Source: Paenibacillus glycanilyticus NBRC 16618 (GTDB lineage: Bacteria > Bacillota > Bacilli > Paenibacillales > Paenibacillaceae). From it: a DNA stretch of 64,000 nucleotides. Each line of letters begins with the position of its first letter. Within the stretch, counting starts at the first letter, position 1. This document shows positions 46,970 through 55,696 of this stretch, in pieces. The position numbers and the translations under genes are program-made. The stretch covers positions 248,001-312,000 of the forward strand of contig NZ_BILY01000001.1 of assembly GCF_004000805.1 (NCBI RefSeq). The letters are read 5' to 3'. The notes beneath the pieces are model-generated. The model saw only the letters and a list, made by a program, of their open reading frames with translations. It did no database searches and had not been told where the DNA came from.

Positions 46970-48244
46970 CTATAAAATAACATCCTGCGAACGAAGTTTA
47001 TTCAATAATAAGATCATGGGTAATTGTCTTATGGCCTTACCATGCGCAATACTAAGCGCTGCCGCCGTGCCGGCCGCCTGTCCCATTGCCATGCATTGCG
47101 CGGAATTGCGGGCAGAGGCCTGGGCGCTATGCGTTGCGGATAAGCAGCGACCCGCAACGATCAGATTGTCGATGCCTTGCGGGAGAAGAGAGCGAAACGG
47201 AATATGATAATAGCCGTCGCCCTGCACATAAACCCAACGGGTATCCGCTCCGGCGCGATGATCCTCTATCGGAGCCCCGCAGCAGGCAATACCGTCGTCA
47301 AACCGTCGTCCCGCTATAACATCTTCCTCCGTAAGCTGGTATTCCCCTGTAATACGTCTTGTTTCCCGGACGCCGATATAATGGCTGGTGCCAATCAGCG
47401 ACCCGTTCTCAAATCCCGGTACGCAGTCCTTAAGGAAGCGCACATACTCCTGAGTTTGCTTTCGTCCCTCTACCTCTGCGAGCGTAAGCGCATACGGGTC
47501 TGTGGCGTCGATTCCGCTTACCCTGACCATATTGGCTTGAATAATTCCGGAATGAGGGGTGACATGCCAGGAGCCTTCTTCCCGCGGCAGCACGTAATCG
47601 CCTGATCGGTTGGCAGCCTTCATCTTACCGGAAAGCTCGGCATGACTGATTGTTCGCGCAGTTTCAACATCTATATTAGCCAGAAAGAAAATCGTAGACA
47701 AGGATTGAAGCTCATTGGCATCGCATTTCTCAAACGGAGCGCCTGCTCTGGCTGCTATATCTCCATCGCCGGTGGTATCCACATAAATCTTGGCCGTTAC
47801 TTCCGTCAGCCCCTGCTTATTGGCAAGCACGACATTTGTAATGTTACCTTCCGACTGATGGACCAAGCTGGCATAAGTATGGTACAAGAGCTCGGCACCC
47901 GCTGTCAGCACCGCATTCTCGTAAACGACCTTCAAAAGCTCCACGTCATAGGTAATTCCGGTTCCCGCTCCATACGTATTCCTGCGTTCGAATGCCGCAT
48001 TAGCGTTCAATAATTGCTGGGCAAGTTCCCAGGGAATTCCGCCAACAATTCTTTGCTGCTGCTTGGGGGTATAAAATCCGTAAAAGGTATCCACTCCGGT
48101 TGCTGTTCTAGAGCCGCCTAGACAACCCTGCGATTCTACCAGCAATACCTTCAGTCCGCTGCGGGCAGCGCTGATGGCCGCGCAAACGCCTGCAGCGCCG
48201 CCGCCGAGTACCAGCACGTCAACGTTTTTTTTAATCGTCGTCAC
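46970..48244 (-). CDS. FAD-dependent oxidoreductase
   Basis: A 424-residue flavoprotein of the FAD_oxidored group. The FAD site is VLVLGGGAAGVCAAISAARSG; further motifs are CLGGSRTATGVDTFYGFY, YVDTTGDGDIAARAGAPF and IDNLIVAGRCLSATHSAQAS. These enzymes are linked to sugar or organic-acid pathways and use FAD; the electron acceptor is unknown. The start is GTG with GGAGGA nine bases ahead. Fifth gene in the operon, 18 bases downstream of the SIS gene. Confidence 0.85.
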   Translation of the reverse strand: MTTIKKNVDVLVLGGGAAGVCAAISAARSGLKVLLVESQGCLGGSRTATGVDTFYGFYTPKQQQRIVGGIPWELAQQLLNANAAFERRNTYGAGTGITYDVELLKVVYENAVLTAGAELLYHTYASLVHQSEGNITNVVLANKQGLTEVTAKIYVDTTGDGDIAARAGAPFEKCDANELQSLSTIFFLANIDVETARTISHAELSGKMKAANRSGDYVLPREEGSWHVTPHSGIIQANMVRVSGIDATDPYALTLAEVEGRKQTQEYVRFLKDCVPGFENGSLIGTSHYIGVRETRRITGEYQLTEEDVIAGRRFDDGIACCGAPIEDHRAGADTRWVYVQGDGYYHIPFRSLLPQGIDNLIVAGRCLSATHSAQASARNSAQCMAMGQAAGTAAALSIAHGKAIRQLPMILLLNKLRSQDVIL

Positions 48245-48262
48245 AGCCTGTTTCCTCCTCCG

Positions 48263-49054
48263 CTAGATTGTTCTTGTCGTCCGCCAGTATTCTTCATAAG
48301 AAGCATTGAACAAACGATTGGACTCCTCGTCTCCAACAAAAATCGAGCTCGTAATGACTTTCGGCGGTTTTCCTGCCTGCGTCAGCTTATCGGCCACTTT
48401 GCATTTAATCAAATTGACGATAATCGTATTTCCGATCGTAGATCCAGGTCCTACCGGCGTGTCCAATCCTTCGATCTTAACCATGGCATCCCCAGGCACG
48501 GCACCGTTATCAATGACGATATCCGCAAGTTCGAACAATCGGGAGCCGGAGCTGTGCTTGGATCGGCTTTGATGGCTATGCCCCACAGAAGTTACGGCAA
48601 TAAGGGGAATGTTCCGTTCCTTCATCGCCAAGGCGAGATCAACAACAACACTGCCCGCTCCGCTGTGAGAGAAAAGAATCATGCTGTCATGCGGACCATA
48701 GTGGAAATTATCCGCAATGACACGACCGAAGCCTTCTACATTTTCCAGGAACATGGCTTGACGCTGTCCATTGCTTCCCACTACCGCGTGGTGATTCGTT
48801 AAGGCTAGCTCAACCATGGGATGAAAGCCGGGAAAGCTGCCGTAACGCGGATACATCTCTTCCACGGCCATCCGCGAATGCCCGCTTCCGAACAAATGAA
48901 CCAGCCCTTCGCTATTGATGCTGTTGAAACAAACCTCTGCCGCCTGGTTAATGGCATCCATCTGGGTCTGTTCAACGCGTTCAATCACTCTCTTCACGCC
49001 ATCCATATAGTTGTTGTCCAGACGGCTATAAGCTTCCTCATTATAAATCGTCAT
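48263..49054 (-). CDS. SIS-domain sugar isomerase/phosphosugar-binding protein
   Basis: A 263-residue SIS-domain protein: VHLFGSGHSRMAVEEMY near residue 50, SMILFSHSGAGSVVVDLALAM, IPLIAVTSVGHSHQSRS and ADIVIDNGAVPGDAMV are the binding-site strands of the UPF0309-type group. It would isomerise or bind a phosphorylated ketose/aldose or amino sugar, possibly one produced by the ROK kinase in the same operon. GGGAGATTAAGAG precedes the ATG. Confidence 0.85.
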   Translation of the reverse strand: MTIYNEEAYSRLDNNYMDGVKRVIERVEQTQMDAINQAAEVCFNSINSEGLVHLFGSGHSRMAVEEMYPRYGSFPGFHPMVELALTNHHAVVGSNGQRQAMFLENVEGFGRVIADNFHYGPHDSMILFSHSGAGSVVVDLALAMKERNIPLIAVTSVGHSHQSRSKHSSGSRLFELADIVIDNGAVPGDAMVKIEGLDTPVGPGSTIGNTIIVNLIKCKVADKLTQAGKPPKVITSSIFVGDEESNRLFNASYEEYWRTTRTI

Positions 49055-49080
49055 TCTCTTAATCTCCCCTATTTGAATAT

Positions 49081-49857
49081 TTATTGGGCGCTCCAGCCTC
49101 CGTCGACGGGCAGCGCAATTCCGGTAATAAATTTGGATTCCTGGCTTGCCAGGAAAAGAATTGCTTCAACAACGTCGCTGGGGTAACCCACATGCGGCGC
49201 CAAGGGCTGAAATTCCGTTAAAGCCTCGCGAATGACGGGATCATTAATCGCCCGCTGGGACATCGGCGTATCGAGTAATCCCGGACAAACCACGTTAATG
49301 CGAATGTTGCTCTTGGCGTAATAGACCGCTGCCGACTTGCTGAGCGAGATAACAGCTCCACGGCTGGCAGCATAGGCATGGGTAGTAAAATGTGCTCTAG
49401 TTCCTACCATGCCAAGAACCGAGGAAATATTAACAATCGAGCCATGTCCCTGGCGGAGCATTCGCTTAAGGGCTATTCGATTGCTCTGATAGACACTTTT
49501 GACATTGATGTTCATTGCCTGATCCCAGCCTGCCTCGGAGCATTCATCAAGCGGCCCGTCTCCAAAGCGCCTGGCACTTATTCCCGCAACGTGTACAAGA
49601 ATATCAATCCGTTCAAAATGCTGCTCCAGTTCCATAGCGACAGCATCCATTTCTGATGTGTTCGTTCCATCCGCCTTCCGATAAATGACATTCGGATGGG
49701 TAAGCAAACTTCTCTGAGCCTCACTGAACTGCTCTTCCGCTTCCAGACCGATAACGGCAACAGAGGCGCCTTCTTCTATAAACCGTTTGACGGCTTCAAG
49801 TCCAATTCCCCCTGTACCCCCGACAACAAGAACATACTGGTTGGCAAACCTCATCAT
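49081..49857 (-). CDS. SDR-family oxidoreductase with Arg at the catalytic Lys position
   Basis: A 258-residue short-chain dehydrogenase. G13-G-T-G-G-I-G19 binds NAD(P), VAGIS (90-94) replaces the usual NNAG, and the active-site Ser is at about 145-146. The catalytic Y162-x3-K motif reads Y-A-A-S-R166, so the lysine is replaced by arginine. That may change activity or be tolerated. The C-terminus ITGIALPVDGGW is normal. The ATG lies two bases past the previous stop codon; GAGG ten bases upstream. Third gene of the operon. Confidence 0.9.
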   Translation of the reverse strand: MMRFANQYVLVVGGTGGIGLEAVKRFIEEGASVAVIGLEAEEQFSEAQRSLLTHPNVIYRKADGTNTSEMDAVAMELEQHFERIDILVHVAGISARRFGDGPLDECSEAGWDQAMNINVKSVYQSNRIALKRMLRQGHGSIVNISSVLGMVGTRAHFTTHAYAASRGAVISLSKSAAVYYAKSNIRINVVCPGLLDTPMSQRAINDPVIREALTEFQPLAPHVGYPSDVVEAILFLASQESKFITGIALPVDGGWSAQ

Positions 49858-49859
49858 TT

Positions 49860-50843
49860 TTAAACAACCTCATCTCTCGCTGCTTTTTTTAGAGAATAAG
49901 CATTTGCCGGATTATCGCGCAGCAAGAGGTTGAGCTGTTCGTCGCCGAGGCCCTCCGCCCGTAAACGCGGAACGAAGGAAGCTAACAGATGCGACATGCC
50001 AGGCCCTCCCCCGTAAGCCTTCCAATAAGACCGAAGAGCAAAGTCTGTCCCCAGAATCAGCTGCTTCTCATGCCCTGCTTCAATTAAACCCCGAATTAGC
50101 TCCACGCTATGCGAGTCAGGATGATATTTAATGCGGGAGGCATTATCGTACTCCAAGAAACAGCCAGTCGCCGCCAGCTCTTTGTGCAGATAAAGATCCG
50201 GATTACGATCCATGTGGCAGATAATTACATTTTTCGGATCGACCCCAAACTTCGCCAACAGCTCGATTTGTTCCAGACCGCAAGTGCCATGCTCGGTATG
50301 GGTAGCGATCGGCACACCTGTGGCAATATGGGCGATTGCCACCGCTTCGAGCAGCTTTCTGGACACCGGGGCGATAACGTTATAATCGGATGCTCCTTTT
50401 AGTACGCCCGCTTTAGCATCGAGCCGCTCCACTAACGGTCCATTGTAGCTGTATCGGTCCATCCCGACTTCGCATTCCTGGATAAGCAGCTCGGCAATTT
50501 GGTCAACGGAATAATGATAAATCCAATGAAGATCGTCATAATACATCGGTTTGTGGAAACCGGTCACCGCAATGATGTGCGCACCTGTCTGCTTGGCGAT
50601 ATCAACAAGCGCGGAAGGATGACGTCCACTGTCCAATGGCATATAATCGACAAAAGACTGTGCGCCGTATTGCATACATTCCTTAACCTCAGCCACCGCG
50701 TAATCGACCTGATTCAGCAGCAAATCCTTATTCTTCATCACACCTAAGCCGCCTTGAATGATTAAATGCTCATGGGCATATACAATTCCCAATTGGTCTG
50801 CCGGCACATCGCCAAGCACGGTTCTTGCCATTTGCTGTTTCAT
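49860..50843 (-). CDS. Phosphotriesterase-family metal-dependent hydrolase
   Basis: A 327-residue amidohydrolase-superfamily protein of the phosphotriesterase (PTE/PHP) family. The two-metal site is visible: H24-x-H26 (HEHL), bridging Lys at about K149 (GVLKGASDY), H182 (IATHTEHGT), H210 (IICHMDRN) and D267 (GTDFAL). Many bacterial members hydrolyse lactones, so lactonase action on a sugar lactone is plausible here. GGAGGTGAG precedes the ATG. Second gene of the ROK operon, 22 bases from the kinase stop; two bases before the SDR. Confidence 0.9.
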   Translation of the reverse strand: MKQQMARTVLGDVPADQLGIVYAHEHLIIQGGLGVMKNKDLLLNQVDYAVAEVKECMQYGAQSFVDYMPLDSGRHPSALVDIAKQTGAHIIAVTGFHKPMYYDDLHWIYHYSVDQIAELLIQECEVGMDRYSYNGPLVERLDAKAGVLKGASDYNVIAPVSRKLLEAVAIAHIATGVPIATHTEHGTCGLEQIELLAKFGVDPKNVIICHMDRNPDLYLHKELAATGCFLEYDNASRIKYHPDSHSVELIRGLIEAGHEKQLILGTDFALRSYWKAYGGGPGMSHLLASFVPRLRAEGLGDEQLNLLLRDNPANAYSLKKAARDEVV

Positions 50844-50865
50844 CTAGTAGCTCACCTCCGGTTAT

Positions 50866-51822
50866 TCAGCTAGTTCTTCGTGACATAGCCCAAGCAGCTG
50901 CTCCTACAGCCCCGGCATACGTCCCGAATACCGCCTCAACGACATCGACGCCGCCTAAAGTAGAAGGGAATAGAATTACCCTGCTCTCCAAACCTCTGCG
51001 CACTAAATCCAATAAGAACCCCGATCGGGCTACGCCTCCACCGATAATTACGGCTCCGGGATTCAAGATAGCTATGCCATTGCGAATAGCCTGTACAAGA
51101 GCATTCGCGGCTCCCTTCAGAATATCGATGGCGAACCGGTCGCCTCTGACTGCTGCCTCGTCAACTATGCTGGAGTTCACCTTGCTCACATCATCCTGTA
51201 CCAGCTCCCGCATAAGAGTTGGCAGACCTTGCTTCAATACCCGAATAGCAGCCGATGCAATAGCCGGGCCGCTTGCAATCGTTTCAAGACAGCCGCGGTT
51301 GCCGCAGCCGCAGAGCAAACCATCAGGTTGAATAACTTGATGTCCCAGTTCGCCTGCGACGCCGCGGCTGCCCAGGATCAGTTCTCCCTTAAGAACAACC
51401 CCTCCGCCAACGCCCGTACCCAGAACGAGGAGAAGAAAATCGGAAATCCCGCGGCCAGCGCCTAGATTAAGCTCGGCAAAAGCAGCTGCCCTGGCATCGT
51501 TTATTAATTCCACTTCCTGGCCAGTCACTAGCATCAGGTGCTCTCTTAATTCAAATCCATGCCAGGAATCCGGAAAATTGGGAAGCAGTACAACCCGCTT
51601 TCGTTCTTGATCCAAAACTCCCGGTACCGCTAGGCCGATTCGCTGCAATTCACCGGGGAAACCTCGATCGGCATCGACAATAAGAGCCGACAGTTTGGCC
51701 ATTACAGCAGCTGTACCTTCGCTTGCGCAAGTTGCCAATTGCTTCTCATGCACCACCTGTCCCGATTCATTCAAGAGGACAGCTTTTATGTGGGTCCCTC
51801 CCAGATCAATACCTAGAAACAT
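50866..51822 (-). CDS. ROK-family sugar kinase
   Basis: A 318-residue ROK-family protein. ATP/phosphate motif D6-L-G-G-T-H, catalytic D109 (INDARAAAFAE), and the zinc cluster H161 (GELGHQ), C171, C173 and C178 (CGCGNRGC) are all present. No helix-turn-helix extends the N-terminus, so it is an enzyme, glucokinase- or N-acetylglucosamine/mannosamine-kinase-like, and not a repressor. GGGGAG precedes the ATG. First gene of a six-gene operon expressed from the promoter at 51879-51907 that carries GntR-type operators on both sides. Confidence 0.92.
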   Translation of the reverse strand: MFLGIDLGGTHIKAVLLNESGQVVHEKQLATCASEGTAAVMAKLSALIVDADRGFPGELQRIGLAVPGVLDQERKRVVLLPNFPDSWHGFELREHLMLVTGQEVELINDARAAAFAELNLGAGRGISDFLLLVLGTGVGGGVVLKGELILGSRGVAGELGHQVIQPDGLLCGCGNRGCLETIASGPAIASAAIRVLKQGLPTLMRELVQDDVSKVNSSIVDEAAVRGDRFAIDILKGAANALVQAIRNGIAILNPGAVIIGGGVARSGFLLDLVRRGLESRVILFPSTLGGVDVVEAVFGTYAGAVGAAAWAMSRRTS

Positions 51823-51852
51823 GATTCTCCCCTTTTTATTTCGTTATTTCGT

Positions 51853-51864
51853 TTGTACGTACAA
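51853..51864. promoter_or_regulatory. Operator palindrome, downstream of the ROK promoter
   Basis: TTGTACGTACAA, a perfect 12-bp palindrome 15 bases downstream of the -10 box and 31 bases before the ROK start codon. An identical site lies at 51921-51932 and a variant ahead of the GntR gene, the arrangement of an operator for that regulator. Confidence 0.8.
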
Positions 51865-51878
51865 TCGGTTACGGGTTC

Positions 51879-51907
51879 ATTATAATAGCCTTCTTTTTAT
51901 TTGTCTA
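51879..51907 (-). promoter_or_regulatory. Sigma-A promoter of the ROK operon
   Basis: On the minus strand TAGACA (51902-51907) and perfect TATAAT (51879-51884) are separated by 17 bases. The promoter lies between two TTGTACGTACAA sites. Confidence 0.8.
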
Positions 51908-51919
51908 TATCTTATTTTG

Positions 51920-51933
51920 TTTGTACGTACAAA
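51920..51933. promoter_or_regulatory. Operator palindrome, upstream of the ROK promoter
   Basis: TTTGTACGTACAAA, a perfect 14-bp palindrome just upstream of the -35 box. Its core is the same as the site at 51853-51864; the two centres are 68 bases apart, enough for looping by a dimeric repressor. Confidence 0.8.
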
Positions 51934-52003
51934 GAAATAGACAGATCCTCCTCTGCAACCAGAATAGAATCTGTCTTTCCTTATTGGCTTTATATTCAGC
52001 TAT

Positions 52004-52732
52004 TCAGCCTCTCTTAAGACGTACTTCGTAAGAATATTGATCGGCACGAATGATGCCTTCCTCGTAGACAAGAGGCTTGCCCTCCATGTCGAACGCCGTT
52101 CTGCGGAATCTTAAAGCGGGAAATCCCGAAGCGACCTCAAGAAGTTCGGCTTCCTCCCCTTCCAGCACAGCGCCTTCAATCACATGAAGCGCTTCATTTA
52201 CTGTTCTGCCGGTCTGAACGTGAATTAATTCGTAGAGAGATCCTGTATAGTCCATCTCCGGAGTCATTCCGATTGTTGCCGACAAGTAGCACTGGGAATA
52301 GACAATAGGAATTCCATTGCCCGTACGGATCCTGTTAATAACAAGAGAATCTTCGTGTTCCTTCAGCTGCAAGGCGCCGGCAATCGAATGAGGCGCGGTT
52401 ATTCTGTCTGCGCCAAGAAGTCTGGTACCCGGACTCATGCCGCGGCGTCTCATCTCCTCGCTGAAGCTTAACAAGTGAAGCAGATCCACTTTGACCTTCT
52501 CAGAAGCAAGATGAATCCCTTTGCCCGTTATTCTAGTCACATGGCCGCCCTTTTCCAACATCGTAAGCGCGTTTCGTATCGTTGCCCGGCTGACCTGAAA
52601 TCTTTCCTGAAGCTCGGCTTCCGTTGAGTAATAATCGCCAGGCTGCCTGGAGCCGTCTGTAATCTCCGATTCCAACAGCTGATAAATCTGATAGTATAAA
52701 GGGATCGGTAAATCCCGATTAATTCGTTGCAT
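52004..52732 (-). CDS. GntR-family regulator with UTRA ligand domain
   Basis: A 242-residue regulator. The N-terminal winged helix (IPLYYQIYQLLESEI ... STEAELQERFQVSRATIRNALTMLEKGGHVTRITGKGIHL) is followed by a UTRA ligand-binding domain (DRITAPHSIAGALQL; NRIRTGNGIPIVYSQCYLS; FPALRFRRTAFDMEGKPLVYEEGIIRAD). The family usually represses until a phosphorylated sugar binds. The ATG at 52732 with GAGGTGG just ahead is preferred over upstream in-frame codons. It lies between the ROK operon, which carries two operator palindromes, and its own operator-like site at 52789, so it probably controls both. Confidence 0.93.
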   Translation of the reverse strand: MQRINRDLPIPLYYQIYQLLESEITDGSRQPGDYYSTEAELQERFQVSRATIRNALTMLEKGGHVTRITGKGIHLASEKVKVDLLHLLSFSEEMRRRGMSPGTRLLGADRITAPHSIAGALQLKEHEDSLVINRIRTGNGIPIVYSQCYLSATIGMTPEMDYTGSLYELIHVQTGRTVNEALHVIEGAVLEGEEAELLEVASGFPALRFRRTAFDMEGKPLVYEEGIIRADQYSYEVRLKRG

Positions 52733-52788
52733 GGTCCACCTCGCTCTAGCTATTTCCGCTGCCTGTCGCAGTCGTACTCCAATTACGT

Positions 52789-52800
52789 TTGTACGAACAA
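52789..52800. promoter_or_regulatory. Operator-like site upstream of the GntR gene
   Basis: TTGTACGAACAA differs by one base from the palindromes at 51853 and 51921 and sits 57 bases upstream of the GntR start codon. It suggests self-control. Confidence 0.7.
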
Positions 52801-52846
52801 TAGTAACATGGTTTTTATAGCTTGAAAAGCGGTGCACCCATATGGA

Positions 52847-52876
52847 AGAACGCGAGCTGCAAGCAACCCGCGTTCT
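52847..52876 (-). terminator. Terminator of the amidohydrolase-GH105 operon
   Basis: AGAACGCG pairs with CGCGTTCT around a 14-base loop, six bases past the stop codon at 52882. It separates this operon from the GntR gene. Confidence 0.65.
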
Positions 52877-52881
52877 CCGTC

Positions 52882-54288
52882 CTATTCATGTGAAACCGCC
52901 GCTGATAATTGTCCCAACAGCCCCATCGCCATTTGCGAAATAACCCTATATCCGCTCCGTTGAAGCTCTTCGCCGTTTTTGTTACTTTGTGCCGTACCGG
53001 TCATCAACCCATCCGGCGTTAAATAACGACATAGCGAGGCTGCCGTATGAGCTGCATCTGCCTTGCCATTAAATAAGCGAATGCCTATGCGGTCAGCAAT
53101 AGCTAATGACGCCGCAATTCCGGCAGAAGCCGAAGTATCGACTCCGCTCTCCACTTCATCAACAAAGCAGCTCCAAAGCCCCTTTGCGCTTCTGAATTCA
53201 AATGCTTTTCGCAGCGTTTCGCTATATTCTTCTTCAATGAATCTCAGTTGCTCACCGTTCAATAGCTCCTTGTCCTTCAATTGTTCAAGCGTGCGGATAA
53301 GCCCAAGCAGATGCCACGCATACGCCCGCCCCCAATTACGGAAGCTTCGCGTCCCGTCATCCTGCCTTCTTAAATATAACGCCCCGCCTTCCCATAACAA
53401 TGCTCTTCTTAACTCAAGCTGTTTGAAGGCGAGCCATGCCAATTCACGATCCCCCCGGTGCGCGGCGATAACGGATAACGGGTACGCAATCGTATAGCTG
53501 CCTTCCGCGGATAGGGTATCGCCGTCCTTAATAATCCCCTCCTGGTCGGTATGCTCTTTCATAAATTGAACGGCACAGTCTACCAGAGAATGAGTAGGGT
53601 CTAACTTCGTCAACATTGCGATCGGCAGCGTAGATTCAATGCCGTAGAAGCAGCCATCCGAAGGTCTGCTTCTTGGATCCTCATAGACCAGATCGTTGTT
53701 CTTCACAAACAGCTCCAAATGCCGGCGAGCGGTAGAATTAAATCCAGCGTCCAGCAGCCCGTCAAGTACGCAGCCTTCCATCCAGCCGAATGGCTGTATG
53801 CTGGCCAGCGAATTAAACCTGTCCTCGAACGACTCCAGTGGCGTCTTGGCATCTCCTATCATCAAATGCGGCAAATGCACAGGTTCGATGCTGCTCGTGG
53901 AAGGATTACCTGCAAAAAACCACAGCGGGGCTTCTCCGTCTATCATGCGAAGCCCTACTCCTTCCTTCAATGCGATCAGCGCTTCATTTAGTCCTAAAGG
54001 CAGTTCGAATATCTGGAATACGTGAGCATATCGGATATCCAGCGTACCAAGCACGTTTCTAGTACGCAAGGCGATCACTTCAATTCTTTTATTTTCCCGG
54101 ACATCGACAGCCACCGTGATTCGCAGCCTGGCATGATCCGTCTCTAACAACTCCTGCGAATGCCAATGCAGCTCGGTAATCGTTAAGCCATCCGGCAGGA
54201 CAGGCTTTGCTTTCCAATCAAACGGCACACGCTGCCCATCAGGCAGATTCAGGGATGGCGACTTTATATCGTTTGCAATTACATACAC
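52882..54288 (-). CDS. GH105/GH88-like hydrolase
   Basis: A 468-residue protein whose C-terminal half has the (alpha/alpha)6 features of GH105/GH88 unsaturated uronyl hydrolases: RNWGRAYAWHLLGLIRTLEQL and VDTSASAGIAASLAIADRIG. The N-terminal ~170 residues look like a beta domain (IKSPSLNLPDGQRVPFDW; RITVAVDVRENKRIEVIALRT), unlike typical family members. The catalytic Asp positions are not clear (PSDGCFYGIESTLPIAML could hold one). Start is GTG with AAGGAAG seven bases ahead. No signal peptide. Last gene of an operon led by the amidohydrolase. Confidence 0.6.
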   Translation of the reverse strand: MYVIANDIKSPSLNLPDGQRVPFDWKAKPVLPDGLTITELHWHSQELLETDHARLRITVAVDVRENKRIEVIALRTRNVLGTLDIRYAHVFQIFELPLGLNEALIALKEGVGLRMIDGEAPLWFFAGNPSTSSIEPVHLPHLMIGDAKTPLESFEDRFNSLASIQPFGWMEGCVLDGLLDAGFNSTARRHLELFVKNNDLVYEDPRSRPSDGCFYGIESTLPIAMLTKLDPTHSLVDCAVQFMKEHTDQEGIIKDGDTLSAEGSYTIAYPLSVIAAHRGDRELAWLAFKQLELRRALLWEGGALYLRRQDDGTRSFRNWGRAYAWHLLGLIRTLEQLKDKELLNGEQLRFIEEEYSETLRKAFEFRSAKGLWSCFVDEVESGVDTSASAGIAASLAIADRIGIRLFNGKADAAHTAASLCRYLTPDGLMTGTAQSNKNGEELQRSGYRVISQMAMGLLGQLSAAVSHE

Positions 54289-54300
54289 CTTTCCACTTCC

Positions 54301-55305
54301 TTATGCACGCTTCATATGACTGCTGTGACCCGGTGACAGCTTGGCATCCGGATCGATATAAACCTTGGCGTTGTTAATCGCGGTTGGCGCTTCTCCGAAG
54401 CCGACCGCAATCAATTTCAGTTTGCCCGGGTAAGTTGTTATGTCGCCTGCGGCGAAAATGCCCGGTATACTTGTCTCCATGCGGGTATCGACTACGATTG
54501 ATCCGCTCTGAATATCAATTCCCCACTCTGCAATAGGACCAAGCGAGGATACGAATCCATAGTTCACAATCACGGCATCCACTTCATGGCGAACCTCTTC
54601 CTTCGTCTTGGTATCCAGAAGGGTCACGGCTTCGATGCCAGCGTCGCCATACAGTCCGGTCATTTCCTTATTCGTCAGAACGTTAACCTTGGAATTCATT
54701 AAAGTCTGCACGCTGTGCTCATGCGCGCGGAATTTGTCCCGGCGATGGACCAGCGTCACTTGCTCCGCAATCGGTTCCAGCATCAGCGACCAGTCGACAG
54801 CCGAATCCCCGCCTCCGCTGATCAGCACCTTCTGCCCGGCAAATCGCTTGAGATCATCTACGAAATAATGCAAATTTTTACTTTCGAAAATAGCAGCTTC
54901 GGGGAGCTCCAGCCGCCTAGGCTCAAACGCTCCGACGCCTCCCGTAATAATGACGGCCTTTGCGTAATGGGAAGATTTATCGGTAACAACTTCGAACAGC
55001 CTCTCGTCATGCTTGATGACATTCAATACCTTCTCCTCGAGAGCAATGTCTGTTGCGAAATGGCTTAACTGTTCTTTCAACCGGTCAACCAGCTCCTGGG
55101 CGGTTACCTTCGGGAACCCTGCAATGTCATAAATATATTTCTCGGGATAAAGCGCAGACAGCTGACCGCCAAGCTGGGGCATGCTTTCAATAATCTTCAC
55201 AGAGGCTTGGCGCATCCCTCCATAGAAAGCAGCGAACAATCCCGCCGGACCACCGCCGATGATAAGAAAATCAACGGGATTGTTTTTTGAATGTATGCTC
55301 AACAA
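54301..55305 (-). CDS. Ferredoxin--NADP reductase (thioredoxin-reductase-like, YumC type)
   Basis: A 334-residue flavoenzyme of the Bacillus-type ferredoxin-NADP reductase family. FAD site G17-G-G-P-A-G22, [28 protein letters not shown] site [12 protein letters not shown]-terminal [29 protein letters not shown]. It lacks the redox-active CxxC of thioredoxin reductase, as this group does. The start is a TTG codon with GGAGGG six to nine bases ahead. It could pass electrons from NADPH to the Rieske protein encoded just upstream, or to the [4Fe-4S] ferredoxin. Confidence 0.92.
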   Translation of the reverse strand: MLSIHSKNNPVDFLIIGGGPAGLFAAFYGGMRQASVKIIESMPQLGGQLSALYPEKYIYDIAGFPKVTAQELVDRLKEQLSHFATDIALEEKVLNVIKHDERLFEVVTDKSSHYAKAVIITGGVGAFEPRRLELPEAAIFESKNLHYFVDDLKRFAGQKVLISGGGDSAVDWSLMLEPIAEQVTLVHRRDKFRAHEHSVQTLMNSKVNVLTNKEMTGLYGDAGIEAVTLLDTKTKEEVRHEVDAVIVNYGFVSSLGPIAEWGIDIQSGSIVVDTRMETSIPGIFAAGDITTYPGKLKLIAVGFGEAPTAINNAKVYIDPDAKLSPGHSSHMKRA

Positions 55306-55329
55306 TGTATACCCTCCGTCTATATTAAA

Positions 55330-55692
55330 TTAGATAACGACATATACCTTGTCGTCTTCCACCTCAACCTTATAACCGCGCAGCTTTACCTTCTCGTCAA
55401 CTAAATGCTGCCCGGTAAGCAAATCAAACTCCCAGCCATGCCACGGACAACGGACAATTTCTTGATCTTTGCCATACTTGTACTCATAGACCAGGGAAGG
55501 CAGCCTTGTCCCGCATACCGGACCTTGGCATACCGGGGCGCCGGCATGGGGACAAATGTTGCGCCAGGCATAAAACTGCTCGCCTACCGCAAATAAGCCG
55601 ATCTCCATTCCCTTGACTGTAACGATCAATCGTTTGGCATTTCGCAGCTCTTTGGCCGTCGCCGCTTCGTAACGATTTTGCGTTTTTTCCAT
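55330..55692 (-). CDS. Rieske [2Fe-2S] ferredoxin-like protein
   Basis: A 120-residue small Rieske protein. The two cluster motifs are C47-P-H49 (NICPHAG) and C82-P-W-H85 (RCPWHGWEFD), complete for a Rieske cluster. Soluble proteins of this size act as electron carriers for oxygenases. The ATG at 55692 has an AAGGAGGAG site just ahead. It lies between the amidohydrolase and the FNR-type reductase gene, so the two form an electron-transfer unit. No oxygenase large subunit is in the window. Confidence 0.93.
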   Translation of the reverse strand: MEKTQNRYEAATAKELRNAKRLIVTVKGMEIGLFAVGEQFYAWRNICPHAGAPVCQGPVCGTRLPSLVYEYKYGKDQEIVRCPWHGWEFDLLTGQHLVDEKVKLRGYKVEVEDDKVYVVI

Positions 55693-55696
55693 CTTG

